DNA from: Cheilinus undulatus | Lineage: Eukaryota; Chordata; Actinopteri; Labriformes; Labridae | Direction of reading: 5' to 3' | Length of the DNA stretch: 64,000 nt | NCBI RefSeq assembly: GCF_018320785.1 | Contig: NC_054866.1 | Coordinates: 28,063,000-28,126,999 of the forward strand | In this document: piece by piece, positions 26,023 through 35,896 of the stretch | How positions within the stretch are numbered: position 1 is the first letter of the stretch | How the letters are laid out: the number at the start of each line of letters is the position of its first letter | Notes under the pieces: model-generated | Database searches by the model: none | What the model was told of the DNA's origin: nothing | The model's input: the letters and a program-made list of their open reading frames with translations, nothing else | Program-made: the position numbers and the translations under genes

Positions 26023-26639
26023 GAAGAAACAAGACATATTGGCAATTTAACAATTTATTCATTTAACAAACCAGGGCCTTAGTAGTGTGTGGAAGAACCA
26101 TACACTGCCACAACAGTGTGGCACCTTTTCCTCATGCAGGTCACAGCCTGCTGAGGGATGCAGTCTTCTCCACACTTTGACCTTATGATCTAACTGCTGT
26201 AGGCTGTTCTTGATTCTCTTCAGCCGTGTCATCTGGTAAACCTTGACTGCAAATGTATAGAAGACAGTCTACAGTTCCTAAGTGCTGACAGGATGAGAAA
26301 ACTGTCTTTTTGGCATGTCAAAACTGGAGTCACTATAGCAACAGCAGAATCAGCTGTTTGGCACTGGCAGATAAGATTTGGCACATTTTTGACCGACACA
26401 CCTCACACTCAGCTCTGCTGCTCATCCCACAAATGCATGTTCTTTAGAAATGTGGCACCATTTAAGAGGGAAATAAACAGACTTTTCAATGGTATAAGAT
26501 TTATTGCCATGAAGCAATGTTACAACAAAGAAACGATCTACAAAACACAAATTTCTGTGCTAAATTTAGATTAACCTAATTTATCTACCAAGAGGGAAAT
26601 ACATGCACATATACAGACAGGTTCCTATGGACATGCACT

Positions 26640-26825
26640 AACAGGGAGATGTCTGAATGAGGGCTGCTGCCCATGGAGGAGCACCATCTAAGTAGTCAGG
26701 GGTTCAATGCCTTGCTCATGAGCAGCTCAGCAGAACTCAGGAAGTAAACCAGCACCAAACCACTCTGAGGATTTGAACTGGCAGCCCTCCAAATCCTCAC
26801 AGACTGAGCTACTGCATTCCATGAT
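26640..26825 (-). mobile_element. tRNA-derived SINE
   Basis: Read on the minus strand, the head starts near 26825 with GCAGTAGCTCAGTCTGT (A-box-like). About 30 bp later comes CAGTTCAAATCC (B-box-like), followed by GAGCAAGGCATTGAACCCC. This is the organisation of a Pol III SINE common in fish. The 3' end is not sharply defined. Confidence 0.6.
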
Positions 26826-27754
26826 TCAGCATTATATCAGAGACCTCACTCTTTCTTACGGACAACCTTGTATTTGCTGAGCAAGCACTTTTGAAATGAC
26901 AGTGCTGTTGCTGATGCATATGATGACATGGAGATAAACTAGATAATACATGTATTTAGGCTTTATAGCCTCAGAAGCACATCTTAATCCTTGTGTTGTG
27001 GGTGAAAAAAAGAGAATTCAATTCAAAATTATACAGTGTATAAGAAACAGGCCTTTATATACTGTCAAAATGCATAGGCATAAAAGGTTGTAATGGTAAC
27101 ACAGGAAATAAGAGAATTATCCCTCTGAAAGGTTCTTTCTAGCAGCCAAAGCACAATTTTTTTGTATGTAAAATAATGTAATTCTTTCTAGTTTTATGAT
27201 TAGAATCAAAGGAATAATCATGTAGTCATCTCTGTTCTTCCTTGGTTCTGCTCTGTATACATCTAAAATAGCTCAGATGTCAGAATTCCTGTTTGTTTTT
27301 CTGTATTATATATGACATTTCCTATGGGGTCTTTTTTTCTATGCTCTAATAACTTGCATAAAAGTTCAGACTGTGTGCATCTGCCCACAGGCCTTTCACA
27401 GCCATCTCAGATCTGCACTCATATAATCAAAACCACAGCAGATGGTAGTCCTGATGTTTTCATTTGAAAGCCAGGTTACAGAGGTTTAAGCAATACTTTG
27501 ACAAATACTCTCACCCTGCATTCTACTTAAGAAAAAGTCAGATCAAATTTTTCATTTTGATTTTAAAGATGTTTTACACATGTGGCAATGATTATTGTAA
27601 TGGTGCATGTGGGTCACTGTGTATGCACAATGAATGTGTGCATGTGGGAAATGTATGAGAGGTGTGTGTGGGAACACAGCCTGTCCAGTGCTATAATACA
27701 CAAAGTGAGTCTAACACTGGCGTGTTGAAAACAAAAGAGAGAGAGATGTCACTC

Positions 27755-28190
27755 CTGCAGTCAGCACATTACACACAGAGCTCAAAGGCTTGAGCTGGCT
27801 GCACCAAGGATCAACAGAGAGAGCAAGAGCCTGGAGATGAAAGAAAACCAAGTTACTGGAAAATGGTGAAAATGTGGGGAGTAGAGCAGAGAAATAGAAA
27901 AAGAACAATGGGACAAAAACGTTTAAAAGGAGTTTAAGTGCAGTAAGTGCAGACTGTGTGCATGCATAGAAAGCCAGCCAAACTTTCTGCTGATGGCAGT
28001 GACTGTGACTCCCTCCACCCTCATACAATAGAGCTGGACGACAAAACATGCAGCAGAGTCAGCGCAACGACTCAACAGATTAACAGCCTGACTTTTGACC
28101 CCACACCATGCTCCAAAAAGCTCCCAGCCAATGAGAAGTCAGGACCCAGCCTGTATAGACCCATCCTGGATGTGAATGTATTTATATATC
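27755..28190 (+). promoter_or_regulatory. Predicted promoter of the beta-B1-like crystallin gene
   Basis: The TATA-like ATTTATATAT lies at 28180-28189 and a CCAAT box is near 28128. MARE-like half sites occur at 28056-28064 (GAGTCAGCG), 27988-27993 (TGCTGA) and 27760-27770 (GTCAGCACATT). The last is identical over 11 bp to the element in the cryba1 promoter. Confidence 0.5.
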
Positions 28191-28211
28191 CACACAGACA
28201 ACGCCTGCGTC

Positions 28212-28258
28212 CATCACTTTCTCCAAAGGTCGGTCCAATTCAGTCTGCAGCTGTAACT
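28212..28258 (+). other. Predicted non-coding first exon of crybb1-like gene
   Basis: The 5' limit is set about 25 bp after the TATA box and the 3' limit by a strong donor (GTAACT|GTAAGT). No ATG occurs inside. Mammalian CRYBB1 likewise starts with an untranslated exon. The intron to the coding start would be 2.35 kb. Confidence 0.5.
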
Positions 28259-28899
28259 GTAAGTTTGAACTTTTAAAACTTTCTGACCGTCAAATAAATG
28301 CTAGAATCAGAGGGGAATGTGGGGGTTTGTATAGTTTTCTGTTTTGCTGACTCTCACATAAAGGCAATAAAAAAGCAGGGGAAAAAGGACTCTCTTAAAT
28401 CTCAAATCCTAATTTAAGACAGTCATGTTTAGATGAAGGAAAGTTGTCAAGCCAATTGGCTCACTCTAACTCTTAAAAAGGACCATGCAGCCTTGAAAGA
28501 AGTTGTTCATAGAGGCTGGTAAATGGGTAGTCATACACAGGGAACAGTGTGGAATAAAATTTGTAAAGAAAAAAACATCAGGTGAACAAATATTTCCAAA
28601 AGGATGCCAAGAGGAGGATTAAAGGTCATCAGGTCACATTCAGCCTTTGCAAGAAACATTTTTATGCATCATTTTAAAGAAATCAGCTTTTTTTTTTTTT
28701 ATTAATTCTTTAAATCTAAATTGTCTAAAAAGAGAGACATTCTTTGTTATGTAACCCGACAGGGAATTATTTAACCCCTACACTTTAGAATAAGATAAAT
28801 AAAATATTGAGCTTACTTAAACTTGTTGCCTTAAAAATGGCAAACAAACTAAAATTGTCTTTTGTGAGTTCAAATGACTTATTTTAAATGTGCGGCGAT

Positions 28900-29620
28900 T
28901 ACCCTAACTTAATATTTTTGAATCATAGATAATGCTAACATTATTTTTTAAAGTGTGCTATAATACTTTTAAATTAATTATTCTAAGTGAGATTCAGATG
29001 TTAATTTGCGTTTGCATTACTTAAGCTAAATCATCTACTTTAAGAGTGCAATACTTCTAAATCAGTAAATTCAGTGCACTGTAAATCCTGATTTGTTCAT
29101 AGAACTCAAAATATTATATGTAATCAATTACCTTGAAAAATTAAGTAGTACTCATTGAAAAAATAGTATTTTCTAAGACATTTGACGTCACCATCCCATG
29201 TATGTAGGCTAAAGTAAGCAACCATATGCAACGATCGCTGTTCCTGGCCCACTGGACCTGTAGCTGACGTCTCGTTAGGTTTGGTGTCCCATCCACTCCA
29301 CTTTAACATTGACCCCAAAGGTGGGACCTCTTTAACTGTGTAAGTAACTTCACCCATGGTGCAAAAGGGTTGAATGCCCAAAGACGTTTTGGGAAACTAT
29401 GCAGATTAAGGCAAAGATTAAGTCAAATAATTTGAGTACAATTACAATAAATACTTAAAATGTTTGAGTACTGTTAATTGAAAAATAAAAATGAGTTATA
29501 TCAACACAAAAAATTGAGTTGAAATAGATGTTACTGATTTTTAAATTGACTCAATTTTTTAAACAACTTTCATGTTCAGTCTTACAGTGAAAATGTTCTA
29601 GATATTTAATTTGTTTAAAA
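28900..29620. repeat. Probable palindromic non-autonomous element in crybb1-like intron 1
   Basis: The AT-rich segment is dense in TTAAGT, AATTGAGTT and ACTCAATTTTTT words. GCACTGTAAAT near 29078 and CTTACAGTG near 29581 suggest terminal inverted repeats, and AAAAATTGAGTT (29510) faces ACTCAATTTTTTAAAC (29549). A more GC-rich core (29180-29380) has no recognisable product. Class and limits are uncertain. Confidence 0.35.
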
Positions 29621-29853
29621 GAGGTGAACTTAAGTAAATTAAAGTGTTTAGCTCTTTTGACCCAGAGGTACAAGAAACTTGTTTATGATAAGTTTTTAGA
29701 ATTGGTTACAAAAACTGAGTTAGTTTCATTCAGTGTTTCTCAGCAAAATTAATGTTAGTTTTTACAGTTTAGATGCAACATGGAAGAATAACTTGGTTAT
29801 CTCCTGTGTCAAAACTCTCACTTTGCTGCAGTACTGTTAGCACTGTCTTACAG

Positions 29854-30100
29854 CAGTGGTTCTCAATTGTTCTAGCGTCAGGACCCACCACCTCCTCCTT
29901 AATGTCAAAGTCTGACCCAGCCTTGAGTCAAATTCTCAATCATAACCAAAAGTTTTTCATGTCAAATTTGACAATTTGGACTTGAGATGGAACAAAGAGA
30001 TTAAGGTATATCCTTCAAAATACACGCATATCAGAGAAGTTTGTTTCAGGCACACATTTGTGACCCACTTATGGGTCCTGACCCACCAGCTGAGAACAAA
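29854..30100. mobile_element. hAT-type MITE, second copy of the CAGTGGTTCTCAA family
   Basis: It starts CAGTGGTTCTCAATTG. Near its right end are ATGGGTCCTGACCCACC and AGCTGAGAAC, matching the layout of the copy at 25287-25554. The last few terminal bases are altered, and the flanks (TCTTACAG, TCCTACTG) agree at 6 of 8 positions. Confidence 0.7.
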
Positions 30101-30224
30101 AGTCCTACTGCATGTGTCTGTGCTCTAGTTATAGGTGCAAAAAGGTTGCCAAATACTTTAATCAGAATGCACATTTGGACTTCACTTGAGTGCAAATGCA
30201 TCTCTTTTTCCCATGGCACGTCAT

Positions 30225-30312
30225 GTTTTTTAAAATGTTTTATTCTGATAGGGCCGGGCTGTCGATAGAGTTAGAAACCAGGGAAAGAGTAGGGAAAAAC
30301 ATGTGAGAAAGT
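30225..30312 (-). mobile_element. Fragment of SINE tail (same family as 34770)
   Basis: The order TTTTATTCTGATAGG, ATAGAGTTAGAAACCAGGGA and AGAGTAGGGAA parallels the non-tRNA part of the SINEs at 34770-34928 and 53180-53339. The tRNA-like head is missing. Confidence 0.5.
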
Positions 30313-30619
30313 AGCTACAATTGGGCTACCTACTTTCACTGTAGCCATTTCATTTTAACCTTAACCTTGGTTTTAAATGAAGATTGAGGAACATTTCATT
30401 GTATATGAAAGTGTGCTCCTTTTTTTGAACTTACACAGATTCAGATTTTTTCTTCAGAGGCTTGAAACACTGGACGGTAATAGTCACATGGTTCCATGTT
30501 TAAGTTTAAATGTTTGCTTGAGCAGCTTAAGGATCCCTCCAAAGAGTCCCTCTTAAGCACACAATAATCTCTGAATATGGCTGACTGACTTTGTGCATCT
30601 TCTCTCTTTAGACCTGATC

Positions 30620-32870
30620 ATGTCTCACTCAGGTGCTCAGGGCAGCATTGGCAGCCACTCTGCTATTGGTCTGCGAAATCATAAGGTAAACCAATGCTTT
30701 TTGAAAATATAATTTCGTAATTTGAAAACATGAATACGAAATTTTGACTTGAAGAAAAATGCATTAAGTATGTTGTACTTTGCAGATATACCTCTATGAA
30801 TTCGAGAACTTCCAAGGTCGAAGGATCGAGCTGTTTGGCGAGAGTCGTAACCTGTGTGAGAAAGGTTTAGACAAAATCGGCTCCATCAGGGTAGAAAGTG
30901 GACCGTAAGTCACTGAAACTGTGCTTGAAATCTGTTTAAACACTAAAGCACCAGCATTGAGTGAAACATTTCTGCATTTGTTTGTGTCTTTTTAGCTGGG
31001 TGGGTTATGAGCAGCAGAACATGACAGGTGAAATGTTCATCCTGGAGAAAGGAGAGTATCCCCGCTGGGACACCTGGTCCAACAGCTACAGGTGTGACCG
31101 CCTAATGTCGGTCAGGCCTGTGCGGATGGTGAGTTAGGATCAGACCGGGGATATTTTCAGTGTCTGTTTTTGGATTTTATGAGTCATCTTGCTCCATTTG
31201 TATGGCTCATTCATCTTTTATTTGCAGAGATAGGGCTTTTTATTGTTGCAGTTGTACTTTTATTTATAGGCTGTGACATTGCCAGTGCTGCTGGATTAGG
31301 GTTTTTTTTTTGTTTGTTTGTTTGTTTGTTTGTTTGTTTTAGCTGACATACAACTTTGGTCCAATTTTTCTATTTCTCAGGCTAAGAAAAAAATATTCAT
31401 ATGTAAGGTTTGACTTTTGTTTGGTTAGTTTGTTTTATACTACAATGATTTGTCTCTGAATTAATTAGTAATTTAAGTTTCCACAAGCCTTTTTAAAGAC
31501 AAAAACTACTCCAACTGTATTTGTGGTGTTGGTTTAGCTTATCTGATAGATCAGGAGCCAAATTACTGGAAGAAATGGGCCGCATTCACCAATCATTCCT
31601 CAGAAGAAATCAGGAGAGACTTGAATACAAGTGAATTTTTCTTTTTTTTTTTTTTCAAATTTTGATGAAAGAGATATGTGTAGGAATAGGATAGGCTACC
31701 CCCGATGGAGTCTAGACACTGGTGGTTGTGTTGTTAAGGGGTGCAGGATCAGATGAGTAGAAGACCTATGAGGATCTGGATTAGATGCTGTTGAACTGAA
31801 TGGAGGTGGCTGGGATGGTGGAGGATTGCAGTATCCACAGTGAAATGACAAGCTTACTGTGAAATAGAGGATGGCAGATTTACAATATGATAGGTGCACG
31901 ATGATTGGAAAAACTGCACCTGGTTTTAAAATGTAGAAGTTTTAAGGATGAAGCTCCATACATGAAAGGTAGTGATGTTGTTTAGCCGCATTGTTCTTCA
32001 CCCTATGACCTTTATTCTTCTAAAATTGGACGAGAATGTGACCCTGACTTGACCCTGCCACATAAACATCACCTTTCTGTACTAGCAGATGGAAACATGA
32101 TCTTAATCTAAAATGTGTTTTTTGGATCTTAATGTAGGATCCACAGGACCATAAGATCTGTCTATATGAGTGCCCAAACTTCGAGGGACGCAAGATGGAG
32201 GTGTGTGATGAGGACATTCCCAGTCTATGGTCTTACGGCTTCCAAGACCGCGTCGCCAGTATTCAGGTCACAGGTGGAACGTAAGTAGTTTGATTTAGGC
32301 GTAAAGCTGCAGTGAAGAGTTTTATTTAGTCATGAAACAGGCTGAATGGATGCTAATGCCTATTTATGTGGTACAAAAGTGAACAAGAATATCAGCAAAA
32401 ACACTGATTATTACCATAATGCTATTTTCATGCCTTATACAACTGCTGAGGAGATTAACAGCACACTGCAGAAAAGCTTATAATTAAATTTTCATGTCAA
32501 ATACTCACAGTGACTGTGAGAAAGGTGCAAACACTATGTACAGGAAAATCACTAAACAGCTGGCAAGAACCAAGATTTACACAATGTAAATTTCCCTACA
32601 GGAGCTTCAATTTAAATTTATTGTTGGTGTGGATGCAGTAGTGGCTGAGCTATCCACAGGTTTGGTAATTGACATCCATTTTTCTCCACTTCCTCACTCA
32701 GCTGGGTGGCCTACCAGTATCCTGGCTATCGTGGCTACCAGTATGTTCTTGAAATGGGCCCTTACAAACACTGGAACGACTTTGGAGCCCACCATCCCCA
32801 GATTCAGTCCATCCGCAGGGTGAGAGACATGCAGACGCACCGCAGGGGCTGTTTTGAGATGACTGCGTAG
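30620..32870 (+). CDS. crybb1l: Beta-B1-like crystallin, complete
   Basis: This is a lens structural protein, a basic-type beta-crystallin that forms hetero-oligomers with acidic beta-A chains such as the neighbouring gene product. Coding exons: 30620-30685, 30786-30904, 30996-31128, 32138-32280 and 32702-32870. They are GT-AG throughout, in total 630 nt or 209 aa. A 22-residue arm ([18 protein letters not shown]...) precedes four Greek-key motifs, one per exon. Signatures are [67 protein letters not shown], and a basic C-terminal extension after [23 protein letters not shown], the DxxxHKI junction between domains and the RVRDMQ tail favour the B1 group over B2 and B3. The arm is much shorter than the Pro/Ala-rich arm of mammalian CRYBB1. 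AATAAA at 33582-33587 is the likely polyadenylation signal. Confidence 0.92.
31310..31340. repeat. (TTTG)n microsatellite
   Basis: About seven consecutive TTTG units follow a T run in the third coding intron of the beta-B1-like gene. The rest of that intron (31341-32137) shows no further structure apart from a T run near 31645. Confidence 0.9.
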
Positions 32871-33605
32871 ACACGAGTCTGACACTCTGTGGGCTAAGAG
32901 GAGAGAAGAGCAAGGGGTCAGGCCCGCCATGCTGCTGACCATCCCTTTGAAGATTCTTCAACAGCCACTTAGCTGCACACGCTAGTAGCTTTTGAATATT
33001 GTTATTGTTTTTACTGGTAGGATTTGGGAGTATGTGGCTTCGTGAATAGTTCTTATGAGAAGTTCTGACTGTCACAAACTTGTAAAAACCGTAAAAATGG
33101 TAGCAATGCTCTTTGTCTACAGACCTCATAGAAGGACACTAGGATTTATCTTATTTATGAATGATTTAAGTTTGTGTTTATTAATTTGTTTCAGTGCTAT
33201 TATAACCATTTATCTTATTTTTATTTACCATGTGTTCAAACTCAGATGATGCCAAAAGGCCTGATCAAAGCACACTCTTGCTCTATGGCATCCACTGATT
33301 TCAGAGAGGAAAAGGGGAGAAAAATCTCATCCCTCCTTACAAAGTTCTACCATGGACAGCTCTCAACTGTGAACATGCCCTGCAGTTAGTTTGCCAGGCA
33401 GAAGGAGGCGCTGTCTCCACATCAAAGAGCAAAGAGGTTCACTTAAAAACACTCTCAGCAGGGAAATGTAGCCACCAGGGCTGTGTTTTCAGCAGATGAA
33501 TATTTTGCTTATCTATGGAGTTGTCCAGTAGATTTGCATTTTACACTTTCTCAGGGATTCTGGCATCTGGAACAACTCTCCAATAAAAACAGCAAAATAA
33601 AAATA
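32871..33605 (+). other. 3' UTR of beta-B1-like crystallin gene
   Basis: The stop TAG is at 32868-32870. The first strong AATAAA is at 33582, within CAATAAAAACAGCAAAATAAA. A downstream T/G-rich stretch (33635-33650, TCTTTATTTGTTT) suits a cleavage site near 33605. Long minus-strand frames here are only the complement of exon and UTR. Confidence 0.65.
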
Positions 33606-33745
33606 CTTTAAAGTGAAATGTCAGACTCAGGTCTTTATTTGTTTCCATTCTGAGTCCAAAAATGTCTTGTGGGCCTACTTGATTCTATAACTGTACATTT
33701 AATCTGTGGAGCATTTTGGAATCCTTCTGCTTTTGAAAGAATATA

Positions 33746-34759
33746 CAGTGCTTATATAAAGTATTCATCCACTTGGGTGATAAATCACTCATGGAAAATA
33801 TCCTATATTCCTAAATATCCTATATTTTGCAGCATTCATTTTACCCTCTACCTTTACAAGTCTTCTGGGGCTGACTGCTGAGAAGCATCCCCACAGCATG
33901 ATGCTGCCACTACTGGGATTCAGTGGGGATGGTGTGTTTGGGGTGATGTGGAGTGTCTGATAGCCAAAAAGTGCCATTTGGGTCTCATCAGTCCAAAGAA
34001 CTTTCTTCCACTTGACGATGGAGTCTCCCACCTGTTTCTTGGTGAACTCTAGCTGAGTTAGAATCTGAGTTTTCTTCAGTGTCTTTCTCTTTGCCACTCT
34101 TCCATAAAGTTTTGACTGGTGAAAACCCAGACATTTGTTGTATGCTGTGTTTCTCCCATCTCAGCTGCTGAAGCTTGTACTGTAACCACTTCAGTGTAGT
34201 CACAGGTGTCTTGGTGGCCTCTCTCTCCATTTCTTTCTTGCATGGTCTCTCAGTTTGGGAGGATGGCCTGATCTAAGCAGATTTGCACGTGTGCCATATT
34301 CCTTCCATTTCTTGAAGATGGATTCCCCTGACTTCTACTTTAACCTTTTTTCTTAATTGCTTGGGGTGTTTTTTGTCGTCATGGTGTAATGGTAGCCAGG
34401 GATACAGCTTAACCGGTGACTGGATCTTCCAGATGCAGGTGTCTATACTACAACCACTTGAGACAAATTCACTGCACCCAGGGGATCCCCATTTAACTAA
34501 CTTTGGGACTCCTGGCACCACTTGGCTGGACCTCTGTTGATTTAGATAAGTCACTTTAAAGAGGGTGAATATTTATGCAGTCCCTTATTTTACTTTGCAT
34601 ATTTTTATTTAACTGAAGTTACTTTGTAGAAATATTTTCACTTTGACATCAAAGAGGTTTTTTTTTTACAAAAAGCCAAATTATATTTACCGTGATTGAT
34701 TTATAAAATTGATAAAAGGGTGAAACATCCAAGGAAGTGAATATCTTTCATAGGCACTG
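33746..34759 (-). mobile_element. Tc1/mariner-type transposon, degenerate
   Basis: The termini are CAGTGCTTATATAAAGTATTCATCC at the left and, on the opposite strand, CAGTGCCTATGAAAGATATTC at the right, 1014 bp apart. Transposase pieces read on the minus strand in at least three frames. One is N-terminal (34554-34273) and one is middle (34230-33988). The catalytic piece (34097-33789) has KKVLWTDETQMALFG and SIMLWGCFS. Frameshifts and loss of the C-terminal DDE segment make it a dead copy. It lies between the crystallin gene and unc119. A relative lies at 48278-49401 in the opposite orientation. Confidence 0.88.
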
Positions 34760-34769
34760 TTTATCTTTT

Positions 34770-34928
34770 TTTTGCATGCCTTTATTTGAGAGGCCAATAC
34801 AGTTGGAAATAGGGAAAAGAGTAGGGAATGACGTGGGATGGGAGCTTGATGTCAGACTTGAACCCCAGCCACATATTTAGCCTCAAAACATGAGGTGAAA
34901 CCTAACTGCTAGACCATCTGCACCCAAG
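34770..34928 (-). mobile_element. tRNA-derived SINE
   Basis: On the minus strand from 34928 it reads GGGTGCAGATGGTCTAGCAG (tRNA-like, A box TGGTCTAGCAGTTAGG). Then GGGTTCAAGTCTG (B box) and a tail ending in AAATAAAGGCATGC follow. It abuts the Tc1 copy. The same family is seen at 53180-53339 and as a fragment at 30225. Confidence 0.75.
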
Positions 34929-35499
34929 ATAATTGTTCTGATATTTGCACTGAGTTTACTCCTGTTTCCTGTTGGTGCCTGCATCTACAGTGAGAACCTA
35001 ATACATACCCACTCTCCAAGGGCAATAACTAAAAAACATACTGTCCACATTTCAGACTCATTGGTGAACTTATTGAAGCATTAAGCAACCAAAAAGACTG
35101 ATTAGTTATAACACCATGAGGACAAAGTTTTATGACTAGTTGCACTAAATGAATGATTTTAAGCAGGCAAAACATCATTTTGAGGTGTTAGGCTGCCATC
35201 ATCGTGTTTATAAGTTGCTGTGCAACCTAACACTGCTTTAAAAGCAACGTAATACCCTGTTGAGTCCCTACAGAGCCAAACCTAAGGATTTTTTCCCATA
35301 GCTTTAGGTTTAGAGAAGCTAAAAAGCTCAGTGGGAGCTCGGAGAGTCAGCACAACATTAGGCTAACTCATCCACTTGCTAGTTTCGAGTTAGCAGCTTA
35401 CAGACACAGTAAAAATAATTTTATGTTTTCCCCCATCACTTAATAAGTTGACTGGCATCTGTTAGATGAGAAGCGAGAGAAGAGTGATCATAAACAGCT
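34929..35499. other. Intergenic, no gene seen
   Basis: Mostly AT-rich DNA with no coding or repeat structure that could be supported. CpG frequency rises from about 35500 toward the unc119 start. Confidence 0.5.
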
Positions 35500-35896
35500 C
35501 CCATGTGAAGCTCAGCCATTCACGCGCTGCTGTGTGAGCAGATGACGAGGCGCGCAGACCGTGAACCACGCACGCAGCACCGCTCAGTTTAAAGCCAGCG
35601 GATTTGGATTAAATAGCTTGTGAGAGAGCCGATGAGCCTCGAGCGCGGGAGGGTGGGAGCCGAGGGCTGATTTTTATCTTTTACCGGATCGAGAAGGGGA
35701 GGAGGCAGGGAGAATGTTATTCTTGTAGCAGTAGCACAGAGCCTGTTTGCTGCTGCACGGTGTATTAGCCAGCCTAGCGCGCGACTAAAGGCTGCGACGC
35801 AACTAAATCTCCTGCTCCTGCGGCGACGAAGCCGAGAGCATCAGAGAGGCTCAGCTCCTGCCAGGTTGCGCTCCGATCAGACCTCTTCTGTTGGAC
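35500..35896 (+). promoter_or_regulatory. CpG-rich unc119 promoter / 5' UTR
   Basis: The GC and CpG content is sharply higher than anywhere else in the window (for example GCGCGCGAC near 35777, GCACGCAGCACCGC near 35570). No TATA box sits close to the ATG. This is consistent with a CpG-island promoter whose start site cannot be fixed by eye. Confidence 0.6.

Larger units (their letters stand above)
24942..26576. repeat. Inverted repeat pair of about 240 bp arms enclosing nested elements
   Basis: The left arm (about 24942-25190) and the right arm (about 26340-26576) are imperfect reverse complements over their length. Examples are CAGCTCTGCTGCTCATCCCACAAATGCAT in the right arm and its complement near 25085-25120. 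Shorter matches are ACACAAATTTC and TACAACAAAGAAA. The 1.15 kb between the arms contains an interrupted DNA element (25232-26022) and about 300 bp of unassigned sequence. Confidence 0.75.
24134..27754. other. Intergenic space between the divergent crystallin genes
   Basis: Apart from the repeats listed separately (24.94-26.58 kb and 26.64-26.83 kb), no gene is visible. The part at 26850-27700 is AT-rich without distinctive structure, ending in TG-rich DNA (27600-27680). Plus- and minus-strand open frames overlap and show no domain. Confidence 0.5.
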
